Source: Bacteroidales bacterium (GTDB taxonomy: Bacteria > Bacteroidota > Bacteroidia > Bacteroidales > M50B96). Taken from it: 54,864 nt of DNA. The position numbers were made by a program, and so were the translations under genes. The notes under the pieces are model-generated. The model was not told where the DNA came from, did no database searches, and was given only the letters and a program-made list of their open reading frames with translations. The DNA lies in contig JAIOYV010000045.1 in assembly GCA_021740905.1 (NCBI GenBank), positions 1-54,864 of the forward strand. Direction: 5' to 3'. Positions 1-8,612 of the stretch are shown in pieces (position 1 is the first letter of the stretch; each line of letters opens with the position of its first letter).

Positions 1-80
1 AAAACCAAATAAACCAAAAAGGAGGCAACATGTAAACCAAACATAAACGAATCTTGACAGTAGCGTAAGCCACTGAATAG

Positions 81-338
81 GGAATTTATGCGCTTATCCC
101 AAATGGGTTTCTAATATTACTCAGATTAGGAATAGCTGTTGCTTACAACAACGTGAGTTCGGAACAAGTACTGGAGTTATTGCAGATGTTGAGTTTCGAC
201 AGCTACCGGCTCGACCTGGCCAAATATGCCTACATCTATACTGTCGACAAGCACAACTATTATATTGTTAACAATGCATTTACATTTTCAAGCAACATTA
301 CAGCGTTAAACCAATATATACTTTCTTGCCCAATGTAA
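81..338 (+). pseudogene. 3' fragment of a DUF4476-type protein
   Basis: The frame is open from just after a stop at 78-80 to the stop ending at 338. From the GTG at 153 the peptide carries the pattern of the DUF4476 C-terminus: SSEQVLELLQ, FDSYRLDLAKYAY, then DKHNYYIVNNAF. These words, with their Phe-Asp-Ser and Asn-Tyr-Tyr-Val-Asn signatures, recur in Bacteroidota exported proteins with this domain. There is no signal peptide and no ATG start. The residues before position 153 (around LGIAVAYNN) still look like weak domain sequence. I infer a decayed gene remnant that lost its 5' part. A genuine 61-residue GTG-initiated protein is less likely. Function of the family is unknown to me. Confidence 0.5.
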
Positions 339-356
339 GAAAACCCAAACAAAAAA

Positions 357-390
357 AGAAGGCTGTTCAGAAGAGTAGCCTTTTTTTTTT
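357..390 (+). terminator. Rho-independent terminator
   Basis: A stem of AAGGCT and AGCCTT encloses a short loop and is followed by a run of ten T. It lies just downstream of the DUF4476 fragment, so the locus probably was transcribed as a real gene. Confidence 0.6.
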
Positions 391-499
391 ACTCTTCACT
401 GAAGTATTTATCAACATGCGAATTCTCTGTCAAACAATAATATATAAATCACAAATACGCCATCTTCAGTTTTCCTAATGTTTATAAAGTTGTTCATAA

Positions 500-530
500 T
501 TTGTTTTTAATCGAAGAATGAATAAATTTG
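500..530 (+). promoter_or_regulatory. Bacteroidota sigma-type promoter for the carboxyltransferase operon
   Basis: TTTG at 500-503 and TAAATTTG at 523-530 are separated by 19 bp. This is an exact match to the Bacteroidota -33/-7 consensus TTTG and TAnnTTTG. Transcription would start near 537 and leave a leader of about 155 nt before the start codon at 694. I saw no riboswitch fold in that AT-rich leader. Confidence 0.65.
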
Positions 531-693
531 TTTGGGGTTTCATCATGTAAGGTATGAAAATTAACATAAATTCGATTGAATTAGATGCCCTGAATTATTA
601 TGAAATAGAATTACATTTAAGTACTATTTTTTCATCATGATCAATTTTTAATTTATTGATTATGATTTTTTTATCTAACCAAAATAGAAAAAG

Positions 694-2238
694 ATGTCGT
701 TAAAACGAAAAATTAAAGAACTACAAAAGAAACGCGAAGAGGTTATCCTTGGTGGGGGCGAAGCAGCTATTGAGAAGCAGGCCGCCATGGGAAAAATGAC
801 TGCCCGCGAAAGAGTAATTGCCATTGTCGACAAGGACTCTTTTCAGGAATATGATATGTTCGTTGAGCATGAAGCAAGGGATTTTGACATGGACAAGAAG
901 ACCCTTCATGGTGATGGGGTAATAATAGGTACAGGTAGAGTATATGGTGCATCTATTTGCATTTACGCCCAAGACTTTACCGTTGCCGGTGGCTCCCTTG
1001 GCCTGATGCACGCCCGGAAGATTACCAAAATAATGGATCATGCTATGAAAATGCGAGTGCCTTTGATTGGGATCAATGATTCGGGTGGTGCGCGTGTGCA
1101 GGAAGGGGTCAATTCGTTGGCCGGATATGGCGAAATATTCTGGCGCAACACACTGGCATCAGGCGTAATTCCACAGATTTCGGTTATACTGGGACCTTGT
1201 GCCGGTGGTGCGGTTTATTCGCCCGCCCTCACCGATTTTGTTTTTGTGGTCGAAAATATTTCCAAGATGTTCATCACAGGCCCCGAAGTAATCAAAACTG
1301 TTCTGGGCGAAGATATTTCGATGGAAGACCTCGGCGGGGCCAGGGTACACTGCGAAATTACCGGGAATGCTCACTTCTTTGCTGAAAGTGAAGCCGAGTG
1401 TTTCGAACAGATAAAAAAACTGATTACATACATCCCCTGGAACAATAACAAAAAAGCCAAGCCTTTCCCAGCCAAGAAACCAAAGAAAGAATTTAAAATT
1501 GACAACATTGTACCGGGCGACCCAAAACAACCTTATGATGTAAGGGAGCTTATCCAGGCTATTACCGACAATTCCGAATTCTTTGAAATCCAGGAATTAT
1601 GGGCAGCCAATATTGTGATAGGTTTTGGCCGGATGAATGGGGAAACGGTAGGTTTCGTGGCAAATCAACCATTGGTGTTGGCGGGTGTCCTTGATGTGGA
1701 TTCGTCTTGCAAAGCAGCCCGTTTTATCCGGTATTGCGATGCCTTCAATATTCCTATTGTCACATTGGTTGACCTGCCAGGATATCTGCCGGGCATAGAT
1801 CAGGAACATGCCGGTGTTATCAGGCACGGCGCCAAAGTACTTTATGCGTACAGCGAAGCCACAGTGCCCAAAATCACCGTAATTATCCGCAAGGCCTATG
1901 GCGGCGGGTACATTGCAATGAACTCTCGTCACTTGCGGGCCGATTTCGTATTTGCATGGCCAGGTGCAGAAATTGCTGTAATGGGACCTGAAGGGGCTGC
2001 CAATATCATTTTCAGGAAAGAAATTATGTCAGCCGAAAATCCCGAGGAAATGAGGAAACAGAAGATCAAGGAATACAAAGATAAATTTGCGAATCCTTAT
2101 GTAGCTGCCTCAAAAGGATATGTCGATTCGGTGATTGAACCTAGCGAAACCCGGAATGTGATCTTACATGCCATCGAAGTTTCTGCCGACAAAGTAGCAC
2201 CCCGTCCTAATAAGAAACATGGAATCCCTCCATTTTAA
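694..2238 (+). CDS. acyl-CoA carboxyltransferase (propionyl-/methylmalonyl-CoA carboxylase or decarboxylase subunit)
   Basis: This 514-residue protein is the carboxyltransferase subunit that moves CO2 between carboxybiotin and an acyl-CoA, most often propionyl-CoA/methylmalonyl-CoA. The N-terminal half shows GKMTARERV (about 33-41), the SGGARVQEG oxyanion region (about 130-138) and GPCAGGAVYSPAL (about 168-180). The C-terminal half has DLPGYLPG, the KAYGGGYIAMNS motif and WPGAEIAVMGPEGA. Length is normal for the family. The gene is followed after about 50 bp by a free-standing biotin carrier. No biotin carboxylase and no Na+-pump beta subunit lie nearby, so carboxylase and decarboxylase roles cannot be separated from this sequence. 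Confidence 0.93.
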   Translation: MSLKRKIKELQKKREEVILGGGEAAIEKQAAMGKMTARERVIAIVDKDSFQEYDMFVEHEARDFDMDKKTLHGDGVIIGTGRVYGASICIYAQDFTVAGGSLGLMHARKITKIMDHAMKMRVPLIGINDSGGARVQEGVNSLAGYGEIFWRNTLASGVIPQISVILGPCAGGAVYSPALTDFVFVVENISKMFITGPEVIKTVLGEDISMEDLGGARVHCEITGNAHFFAESEAECFEQIKKLITYIPWNNNKKAKPFPAKKPKKEFKIDNIVPGDPKQPYDVRELIQAITDNSEFFEIQELWAANIVIGFGRMNGETVGFVANQPLVLAGVLDVDSSCKAARFIRYCDAFNIPIVTLVDLPGYLPGIDQEHAGVIRHGAKVLYAYSEATVPKITVIIRKAYGGGYIAMNSRHLRADFVFAWPGAEIAVMGPEGAANIIFRKEIMSAENPEEMRKQKIKEYKDKFANPYVAASKGYVDSVIEPSETRNVILHAIEVSADKVAPRPNKKHGIPPF

Positions 2239-2286
2239 TATAGGATTGGTTGAGTGTTTTATTTTTATGTTGAACTAAAAAAATGA

Positions 2287-2634
2287 ATGATGGAAAATGG
2301 TGATATTATAAAAGATCAGGACAAAAAAGCTCGCTTTAAGTCACTTGTGATCGATAACACGAAATACAAGACCCACCTTACCAAAAAGTTTGAAAATAAA
2401 CCGCCTTATAGTCCCCGGAATCCTTCGTGCATGCACGCTTTTATTCCGGGTACGATTCAAAAAATAATGGTAAAAGAAGGTCAAAAAGTTTCTATGGGTA
2501 TGCGTTTGTTGATCCTCGAAGCCATGAAAATGAAGAACAGGATTCTTGCCCCACACGCCGGCCATGTTAAAAAGATATATGTGAGCGAAGGGCAAAATGT
2601 ATCGAAAAACGAAATGTTGATCGAAATAGAATAG
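2287..2634 (+). CDS. biotin carboxyl carrier protein (short, stand-alone)
   Basis: This 115-residue protein ends in a biotinyl/lipoyl domain (about 47-115). The biotinylation motif EAMKM is at 78-82, so Lys81 is the predicted biotin site. The half-site glycines of the flattened barrel are visible in GTIQKIMVKEGQKVSMG and HVKKIYVSEGQNVS. The first 45 residues are polar and charged, not the Ala/Pro linker of oxaloacetate decarboxylase carriers. It lies directly behind the carboxyltransferase gene and probably serves it. Two in-frame Met codons open the gene (2287 and 2290), and I kept the first. Confidence 0.9.
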   Translation: MMENGDIIKDQDKKARFKSLVIDNTKYKTHLTKKFENKPPYSPRNPSCMHAFIPGTIQKIMVKEGQKVSMGMRLLILEAMKMKNRILAPHAGHVKKIYVSEGQNVSKNEMLIEIE

Positions 2635-2698
2635 AGCATTCGCAGTCAAATCTGCAACATACGTTTGAATTCTGATTTACTCTAGTTTTAATCGAATG

Positions 2699-2737
2699 AA
2701 AAAGGTTGTCATCTCATAATGTGGTGACAACCTTTTC
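2699..2737. terminator. bidirectional terminator
   Basis: AAAAGGTTGTCA (2700-2711) pairs perfectly with TGACAACCTTTT (2725-2736) around a 13-nt loop. The stem has A-runs and T-runs on both sides, so it can act on either strand. It lies between the biotin carrier gene (+) and the stop codon of ispE (-) at 2741. Confidence 0.8.
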
Positions 2738-2740
2738 TGT

Positions 2741-3556
2741 TTACAATCTTTCTTCCCAAACAAAATTCCCCGAAAAAACATCCCCCAATTCTGGCTTGCT
2801 CTCAAATAACCCATATACTGCCGACCCGCTTCCCGACATGGAAGCATACACAGCACCATGTTTATACATGTCGTTTTTAATTTGCTCTATAATTGGAAAT
2901 TCGGCGAATACTACGTGTTCAAAATCGTTGACAAGAAATTCTTTCCAAGATATTATGTCTTGCCGGATCACATCCTGTGGGTGCTTTACTGGCCTTTTTG
3001 GTTTAATTTTCGAATAGGCCCATTTGGTACCAACGTGCACCCCTGGATGGACAAGCACTAAATAATAGCCTTTTAAATTTACCCTGATAGATGAGAGTTG
3101 CTCGCCCCGGCCAGAGGAAAAAGCACTCTGATTCCGAATAAAAAAAGGACAATCGCTCCCTATCCTGGCTGCAAATCCTTCCAATTCATCGTGGCTCAAT
3201 CCAAGCCTGAATCCTTCGTTCAATGCCTTCAACATAAATGAGGCATTGGAAGATCCCCCGCCAAGCCCGGCTCCTATAGGGATTACCTTATGTAAATGAA
3301 TGTTCAAAAGGGGCAAATCAAAATTCGATTTCAATATTTGATAGGCCCTCATTATCAGATTGGCTTCAACAGAAGCCCCGGTATCCAGACCCGTGCTAAA
3401 AATAGAATTTTCTTCAACCTTCCCAGCAGGGATAAATTCCAATACATCTTTCAAACCAATTGGGTACATGATACTTTCAACGGAATGAAACCCATCAGGG
3501 CGTTTCTCAATTATATTTAGCCCTAAGTTTATTTTTGCGTTTGGGAAAACCAACAT
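2741..3556 (-). CDS. ispE: 4-diphosphocytidyl-2-C-methyl-D-erythritol kinase
   Basis: IspE phosphorylates CDP-methylerythritol in the non-mevalonate (MEP) isoprenoid pathway. This 271-residue protein is a GHMP kinase. It opens with PNAKINLGLNI, where the conserved Lys-Ile-Asn starts the substrate site. The ATP-binding glycine loop PIGAGLGGGSSNA lies at about 91-103. DCPFF follows at about 135-139, and the C-terminal MSGSGSAVYG loop at about 240-249. It is a single-gene unit convergent with the carboxylase pair. The start ATG at 3556 gives the usual N-terminus, with the first strand beginning immediately. Confidence 0.95.
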   Translation of the reverse strand: MLVFPNAKINLGLNIIEKRPDGFHSVESIMYPIGLKDVLEFIPAGKVEENSIFSTGLDTGASVEANLIMRAYQILKSNFDLPLLNIHLHKVIPIGAGLGGGSSNASFMLKALNEGFRLGLSHDELEGFAARIGSDCPFFIRNQSAFSSGRGEQLSSIRVNLKGYYLVLVHPGVHVGTKWAYSKIKPKRPVKHPQDVIRQDIISWKEFLVNDFEHVVFAEFPIIEQIKNDMYKHGAVYASMSGSGSAVYGLFESKPELGDVFSGNFVWEERL

Positions 3557-3690
3557 ACACCGAATTTATAGTACAAATATCAAAAAAATACGATTCTTTA
3601 TGCTCATCAAAAGTAAAATATCTAGTCTGATTTTATCAAGTTATTCGGATCATTCATCAAAATAATTTATGTTTTTAAATAATAGTTCAC

Positions 3691-3698
3691 TAAATTTG
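3691..3698 (+). promoter_or_regulatory. -7 element TAAATTTG upstream of the first T9SS gene
   Basis: TAAATTTG matches TAnnTTTG exactly. A TTTA at 3666-3669 lies 21 bp upstream as a weak -33 match. The predicted transcript start is near 3705, 57 nt before the ATG. Confidence 0.5.
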
Positions 3699-3761
3699 CT
3701 TTTCACGTGGGGGAAATTAAAGCAACTTTCGAATCTTTTTATTAATGAAAAACATTGAATT

Positions 3762-6700
3762 ATGAGAAGTATACTGATCGCATTATTGCTGATTGCATCA
3801 TTTTGTTTATCAGCACAAAGCCAATCAAAGGGAGAGTTTCATCAAAAAGTGAAACATTCCAGCACAAATTTGCAGGCAAAACCGAATCAAGAAAAACCTT
3901 CAGAATTACTTGACGCTAATTCAGAAAAGACTACTGAAAAAAACCTTAACCTGAGCAATCGAAAAAAAGGAAGAACTACTAATAAAAAGGGTAAAGCGGA
4001 TAATCTAAAATTGCGGACCAGGCCAGCTATTAAACAATTAGATATTGAGCAAAATTCGGAAAAAAAGCCTTCCAAACCGTCCACCACCAATGACAAAGAG
4101 CTGTTTGGCTATGGAATTACAGTTGGACTCGACAATAACGTACAGGAAGTTTTTTTAGGTAATAATGACACACAGTGGAAAATCGATAATATGGAGATTT
4201 ACCAGGCAATCTCAACTGCAATTGCAGGTGAGTCATGCAGCGATCCAATAGTTCTAACGGGATCATCCCCAATTACTGGTACAGGAACTGGGATTTCAAA
4301 TTTTTTCAACGACTATTCATCAATTCTTTCCACCCCCATTGGATATCAGGGACCGGATATGGTGTATAAATATACCTCAACTTTTACTGGAATTCTTGAC
4401 ATTACTTTCAACTGTAATTATGATAATGTGATTGCTGTATTCACTAATTGCGCCAATCCAGGCTCTTATCAAATTGCATCAGCAGATGCCAACTGGACTT
4501 CACCCTATTCTGAAACAGTGACTATTTCAGTCACATCAGGCACAACCTATTATATTGTTAATGCTGCTTACGAGGCTAATGCTACCGGAAATTGGTCCTA
4601 TACATTAGAAGCAACAAGTATTACTCTTGCTGGGGAAGATTGCAGTTATCCAATTTTATTGACTGGTACATTGCCTATTAGCGGAATGGGGAGTGCTATC
4701 GAAAATTATTACGACGATTACTCTCTTGTTTTTCCAACCCCATGGGGATATGATGGAGGCGATGTTGTTTATCTTTTCACGCCTATTGTAAGTCAAGATA
4801 TTACCATAACTTTCGATTGTGATTTCGACAATGTGATTGCCATTTTTTCTGATTGTTTTTCTCCTGGCCTGTCCCTAATTGATACCATAGACAGCAATTT
4901 CAGTCCTCCTTACTCTGAAAGCCTTACGATTCCTGTTTTATCTGGCTCTACCTATTATATTGTTAATGCCGCTTATGATGCCTTATATACAGGTGATTGG
5001 GAGTATATAATAGAACCTTATGTGGTTTGCACAGAAAACCTGATTCCAATTGGGGTTTCAGAGATTGAACCAAATAGTGGCCTGAATGCAGCCCCGATAC
5101 AATATGATCCCCGATTGATTGGCACACCCCTGGTCCCGGCAAAGATTACTGGAAATTATTATACGGTGAATGATACTTTTCGTGATATGGATTGGTTTAA
5201 TTTTACACTTACCCAGGAAATGATAATAACAGGTACTGTGGATATTGATTGCACTGATCCAATTATCTTCATTATATCTGACTCTATGACTGTTGATTTG
5301 AATGGTAATTCATATCCACTGTTTTCCTTAGTGGCCAATAATAATGGCCCTGAAGTTGGGGAAACACTTACAACACCACCACTTCCTGCCGGTGATTATT
5401 GGTTTATTGTAGCCCCAAATACTTTTACGGGAATTCCCACACCTGTAAATTATAATGCTACACTTTATGGAGAGGGAACAGGAACTGGAACAGAAACAAT
5501 CCTGTATTTATATTTCGAAGATTTTCAAGATGGAATGCCCGCTGATATTACTCTTTACGATCTTGATGGACTTACGCCTGCGCCTGATGTGTCGTCATTT
5601 ACACAAGCCTGGAACATTATGGAAAACCCAGATGATGCGACAGATTCAATCGCTGCCAGCAATTCGTGGTACTCACCTCCCGGTCCGGCAAACGATTGGT
5701 TGGTTACTCCTGGCATTTCGATCGGGAACAATGCCTACCTCGATTGGGATATTAAAGCCTTCCACCCAACCTGGCCCGATGGCTATCAGGTAAAAATATC
5801 AACCACCGGACCAGGAGTGTCTTCCTTTACTACAACTGTGTATTCGGTAGCACATGCAGACCCGGTTTGGGAAACAAAAACACTGGATCTTAACGCATTG
5901 GGATTTGCAAATACTACAATCTGGATTGCCTTCATCAATAACTCTCCGGATTTGTATCTACTTCTGCTCGACGATATCAAAGTATACGTTCCAAATGCTT
6001 ACGATCTGGCCATACAGGATGCGTATTTTTCTCCCCTATCCGATTTCTCAATTATTCCATTGGATCAGGCTGAATTTAACTTCGGTGCCACTGCATCAAA
6101 TATAGGTGACGCAGCTTTATCCAACATCACATTTAAGGTGGATGTGCTTGGCACCTCCTATTCGGAATCCACATCTGTGGCGGATCTTGCACCAGGAGCA
6201 ATAGACAATGCTATTATTTCAACCGCTTTCACACCAATGACATCGGATGTATATGATTTCTATTTTAAAATGATCGTTCCAGTTGATGGTGTCCTAAGTA
6301 ATAACGAAGAACTGATCAGCATTGAAATTTCAGATTCGGTAATGGCCAGGGACAATGGAATTTCCGCCGGCGGGATTGGCTTTACCGGGACAACAGGGCA
6401 TTTGGGGAGTGTCTTCGAAATCGTGAACACCACCACGTTGTCCTCAGTGTCTGCTTATTTCAACGCCGCCAATAATGGGGAATCATTTAGTTTCACCCTG
6501 TTTTCGGATTACAACAATACATCAAACACGGTTGGATTGCCTTTGTTTACAAGTCCCATATTTACAAAAACTACGGCGATGGCAGGAAACTGGAATACCT
6601 TTAAAGTACCTTCGACCACTCTCACGAGTGGAAATTATTTATTGGTCATAAATCAGCTTAACACAACCAATATATCATTGGGATATGATGGAGAAACTGA

Positions 6701-8318
6701 TGGCTTTCTTGTAAATTATTCATCAACGCCCAATTCATTAAACCAAACATCATTATATGGAAATAATCTGTTGAGGGTAAATTTTGAAGTATCAGGCTCG
6801 GCACCCTCATGGACATACACAATTACTGCTGAAAATCATAGCATCTTAGTTCCTGACACAATTCCAATTACGACTTTCGGGACATCTGTTGAACCTGGTG
6901 ATTACATCGGCGTTTTCTATGATCAGGGCGGAGTTGAGGCTTGTGGTGGTTATACTATGTACACGGGAGGTGTCTCTTTCATTTCAGCATGGGGCGCCCA
7001 ATCCGGGCTTGATGACGGCTTCCAGCCTGGAGAGGCCTTTACCTGGAAAATCTGGGATGCCACCACTGGTGCCGAGTACCACGCAACAGCCACATACAAT
7101 ACAATTGATTTCCCCAATGGGGACAATTATGTAACCAACGGGATAAGTGGCCTTTCTTCGCTGATTGCTCAAGCTTCAAATACACATACCCTTAACATTG
7201 CATCTGGTTGGAGTATAATCTCCACCTACATCGACCCATTCGAACCAAATCTTGATAGTATATTCAGCTCTATTCCAGGTCAGGTGCAAATTCTAAAGGA
7301 TGAAAATGGACTGGTTTATTGGCCCCAATATGGAATCAATTCAATTGGGGACTTAACCTTAGGACAGGGTTACCAGATAAAATGCAATTCCGCCCAAACG
7401 ATCGATGTTGTGGGCACAGCAATCAATCCGTTAAGTTGTGTAATGCCACTCCCCTTAGGATGGAGCATCATGGCCTACCTTCACCAAATCCCTGCCGATG
7501 TGGATAGTATGATTACAACTATTGTATCCGATGTAGTAATTATTAAAAGTGGTTTTGGTATGATCTACTGGCCTCAATACCAGTTAAACGCCATTGGGGA
7601 TTTCCTCCCGGGTCAAGGTTACCAGATAAAGCTTAATAATGCTCACAATTTCTCCTATCCACCTATCCCAGCTACGCCAACAAAATCTACATCGGAGATA
7701 AAAACTGTTCATTATAAAACCAACATAAACACAGGAAACAACATGAGTATTTGTTTTCCAAATTCGGCATGTGTTGATAATTTAACTCCTGGTGATGAAA
7801 TCGCTGCATTTGATTCACAAAACAGGCTAATTGGCTCGACAGTGTATCAAGGAAAAAATATGGCTCTAACAGTATGGGGTCAGGATGAATTGGTCCTGAA
7901 TGAAGAAGGAATGAAAGAAGATGAAGCAATCTCATTCCGCATGTGGAAAAAAGAAACAGGTAAGGAATATGATCTCTCGGTAAATAGATGGGTTGAAGGT
8001 GATGAGTTGTACCATAAAAATGGCATTTCTGTAGCCGGAAATATCTCAACAGAGACGCATGATAGATTGTTCCAGAACTACCCGAACCCATTTACCAATA
8101 GTACAGAAATTTCATTTGACGTAATTGAGGATGGCTTTGTACAAATCGATCTTTATGATATTCTGGGTAATAAGTTAGGAGTAATCTATTCGGATTACAC
8201 CCTGGCAGGTGAACATACGATACTATTTAGCTCAGCAGGGTTATCCTCCGGCACTTATTTTTTCAGGCTTACAAGTAAAAATACTACTAAAACCAGGAGT
8301 TTGTCGATAAGCAGATAG
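3762..8318 (+). CDS. large multidomain exported protein with T9SS sorting domain (paralog 1)
   Basis: 1518 residues. A signal peptide (1-20, ending LSAQS) is followed by a Lys/Ser-rich linker to about 130. Then comes a stub resembling the last strand of an adhesin-type 'choice-of-anchor J' domain (133-150). Two repeats follow with CSxPIxLTG, YDNVIAVF and TYYIVNAAY (about 154-284 and 289-420). Next are a PPC-like module with DMDWFNFTLTQEM (422-573), an anchor-J domain beginning YFEDFQDGMP (580-743), a CARDB-like domain (747-860) and a region of unknown type (863-1010). A GDYIGVFYD domain (1016-1127), two GWSI/YWPQY repeats (1143-1300) and a variant of the GDYIGV domain (1310-1424) lead to the T9SS CTD (1433-1518; FQNYPNPF ... 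LFRLTSK type end). No catalytic domain is visible; a surface adhesive or scaffold role is inferred. Confidence 0.85.
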   Translation: MRSILIALLLIASFCLSAQSQSKGEFHQKVKHSSTNLQAKPNQEKPSELLDANSEKTTEKNLNLSNRKKGRTTNKKGKADNLKLRTRPAIKQLDIEQNSEKKPSKPSTTNDKELFGYGITVGLDNNVQEVFLGNNDTQWKIDNMEIYQAISTAIAGESCSDPIVLTGSSPITGTGTGISNFFNDYSSILSTPIGYQGPDMVYKYTSTFTGILDITFNCNYDNVIAVFTNCANPGSYQIASADANWTSPYSETVTISVTSGTTYYIVNAAYEANATGNWSYTLEATSITLAGEDCSYPILLTGTLPISGMGSAIENYYDDYSLVFPTPWGYDGGDVVYLFTPIVSQDITITFDCDFDNVIAIFSDCFSPGLSLIDTIDSNFSPPYSESLTIPVLSGSTYYIVNAAYDALYTGDWEYIIEPYVVCTENLIPIGVSEIEPNSGLNAAPIQYDPRLIGTPLVPAKITGNYYTVNDTFRDMDWFNFTLTQEMIITGTVDIDCTDPIIFIISDSMTVDLNGNSYPLFSLVANNNGPEVGETLTTPPLPAGDYWFIVAPNTFTGIPTPVNYNATLYGEGTGTGTETILYLYFEDFQDGMPADITLYDLDGLTPAPDVSSFTQAWNIMENPDDATDSIAASNSWYSPPGPANDWLVTPGISIGNNAYLDWDIKAFHPTWPDGYQVKISTTGPGVSSFTTTVYSVAHADPVWETKTLDLNALGFANTTIWIAFINNSPDLYLLLLDDIKVYVPNAYDLAIQDAYFSPLSDFSIIPLDQAEFNFGATASNIGDAALSNITFKVDVLGTSYSESTSVADLAPGAIDNAIISTAFTPMTSDVYDFYFKMIVPVDGVLSNNEELISIEISDSVMARDNGISAGGIGFTGTTGHLGSVFEIVNTTTLSSVSAYFNAANNGESFSFTLFSDYNNTSNTVGLPLFTSPIFTKTTAMAGNWNTFKVPSTTLTSGNYLLVINQLNTTNISLGYDGETDGFLVNYSSTPNSLNQTSLYGNNLLRVNFEVSGSAPSWTYTITAENHSILVPDTIPITTFGTSVEPGDYIGVFYDQGGVEACGGYTMYTGGVSFISAWGAQSGLDDGFQPGEAFTWKIWDATTGAEYHATATYNTIDFPNGDNYVTNGISGLSSLIAQASNTHTLNIASGWSIISTYIDPFEPNLDSIFSSIPGQVQILKDENGLVYWPQYGINSIGDLTLGQGYQIKCNSAQTIDVVGTAINPLSCVMPLPLGWSIMAYLHQIPADVDSMITTIVSDVVIIKSGFGMIYWPQYQLNAIGDFLPGQGYQIKLNNAHNFSYPPIPATPTKSTSEIKTVHYKTNINTGNNMSICFPNSACVDNLTPGDEIAAFDSQNRLIGSTVYQGKNMALTVWGQDELVLNEEGMKEDEAISFRMWKKETGKEYDLSVNRWVEGDELYHKNGISVAGNISTETHDRLFQNYPNPFTNSTEISFDVIEDGFVQIDLYDILGNKLGVIYSDYTLAGEHTILFSSAGLSSGTYFFRLTSKNTTKTRSLSISR

Positions 8319-8408
8319 CACTGAATATAAAATCAGTGGACTAATGTGGTTACAGCTAATTAACGGCTGTACGACAAATTTTTCTGTCCACCATTAGTAT
8401 ACGAATAC

Positions 8409-8454
8409 AGCCACAACCTGCACCGACCCTGGGGGCAGGATGTGGCTTTTTTTT
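8409..8454 (+). terminator. Rho-independent terminator after T9SS paralog 1
   Basis: AGCCACAACCTGC (8409-8421) pairs with GCAGGATGTGGCT (8435-8447) with one mismatch, followed by a run of eight T. It lies about 90 bp past the stop codon, in the 294-bp gap before the next gene. Confidence 0.8.
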
Positions 8455-8531
8455 ACACATTATTTTACTTATAGGGAATTTTGTCATACACCCACCTTAT
8501 CCAATATTCTTCATTTTCTGAAATAGTTGAC

Positions 8532-8539
8532 TATATTTG
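8532..8539 (+). promoter_or_regulatory. -7 element TATATTTG upstream of the second T9SS gene
   Basis: Exact TAnnTTTG match 74 bp before the ATG at 8613. No good -33 TTTG lies at 19-21 bp. With the terminator upstream, this suggests paralog 2 is transcribed on its own. Confidence 0.45.
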
Positions 8540-8612
8540 TCTGATGGCAATTAGGTATTTCAAAAACAGCAAATTTATAAACCAGGTATAAAAACCAAAA
8601 AAATACATTATT

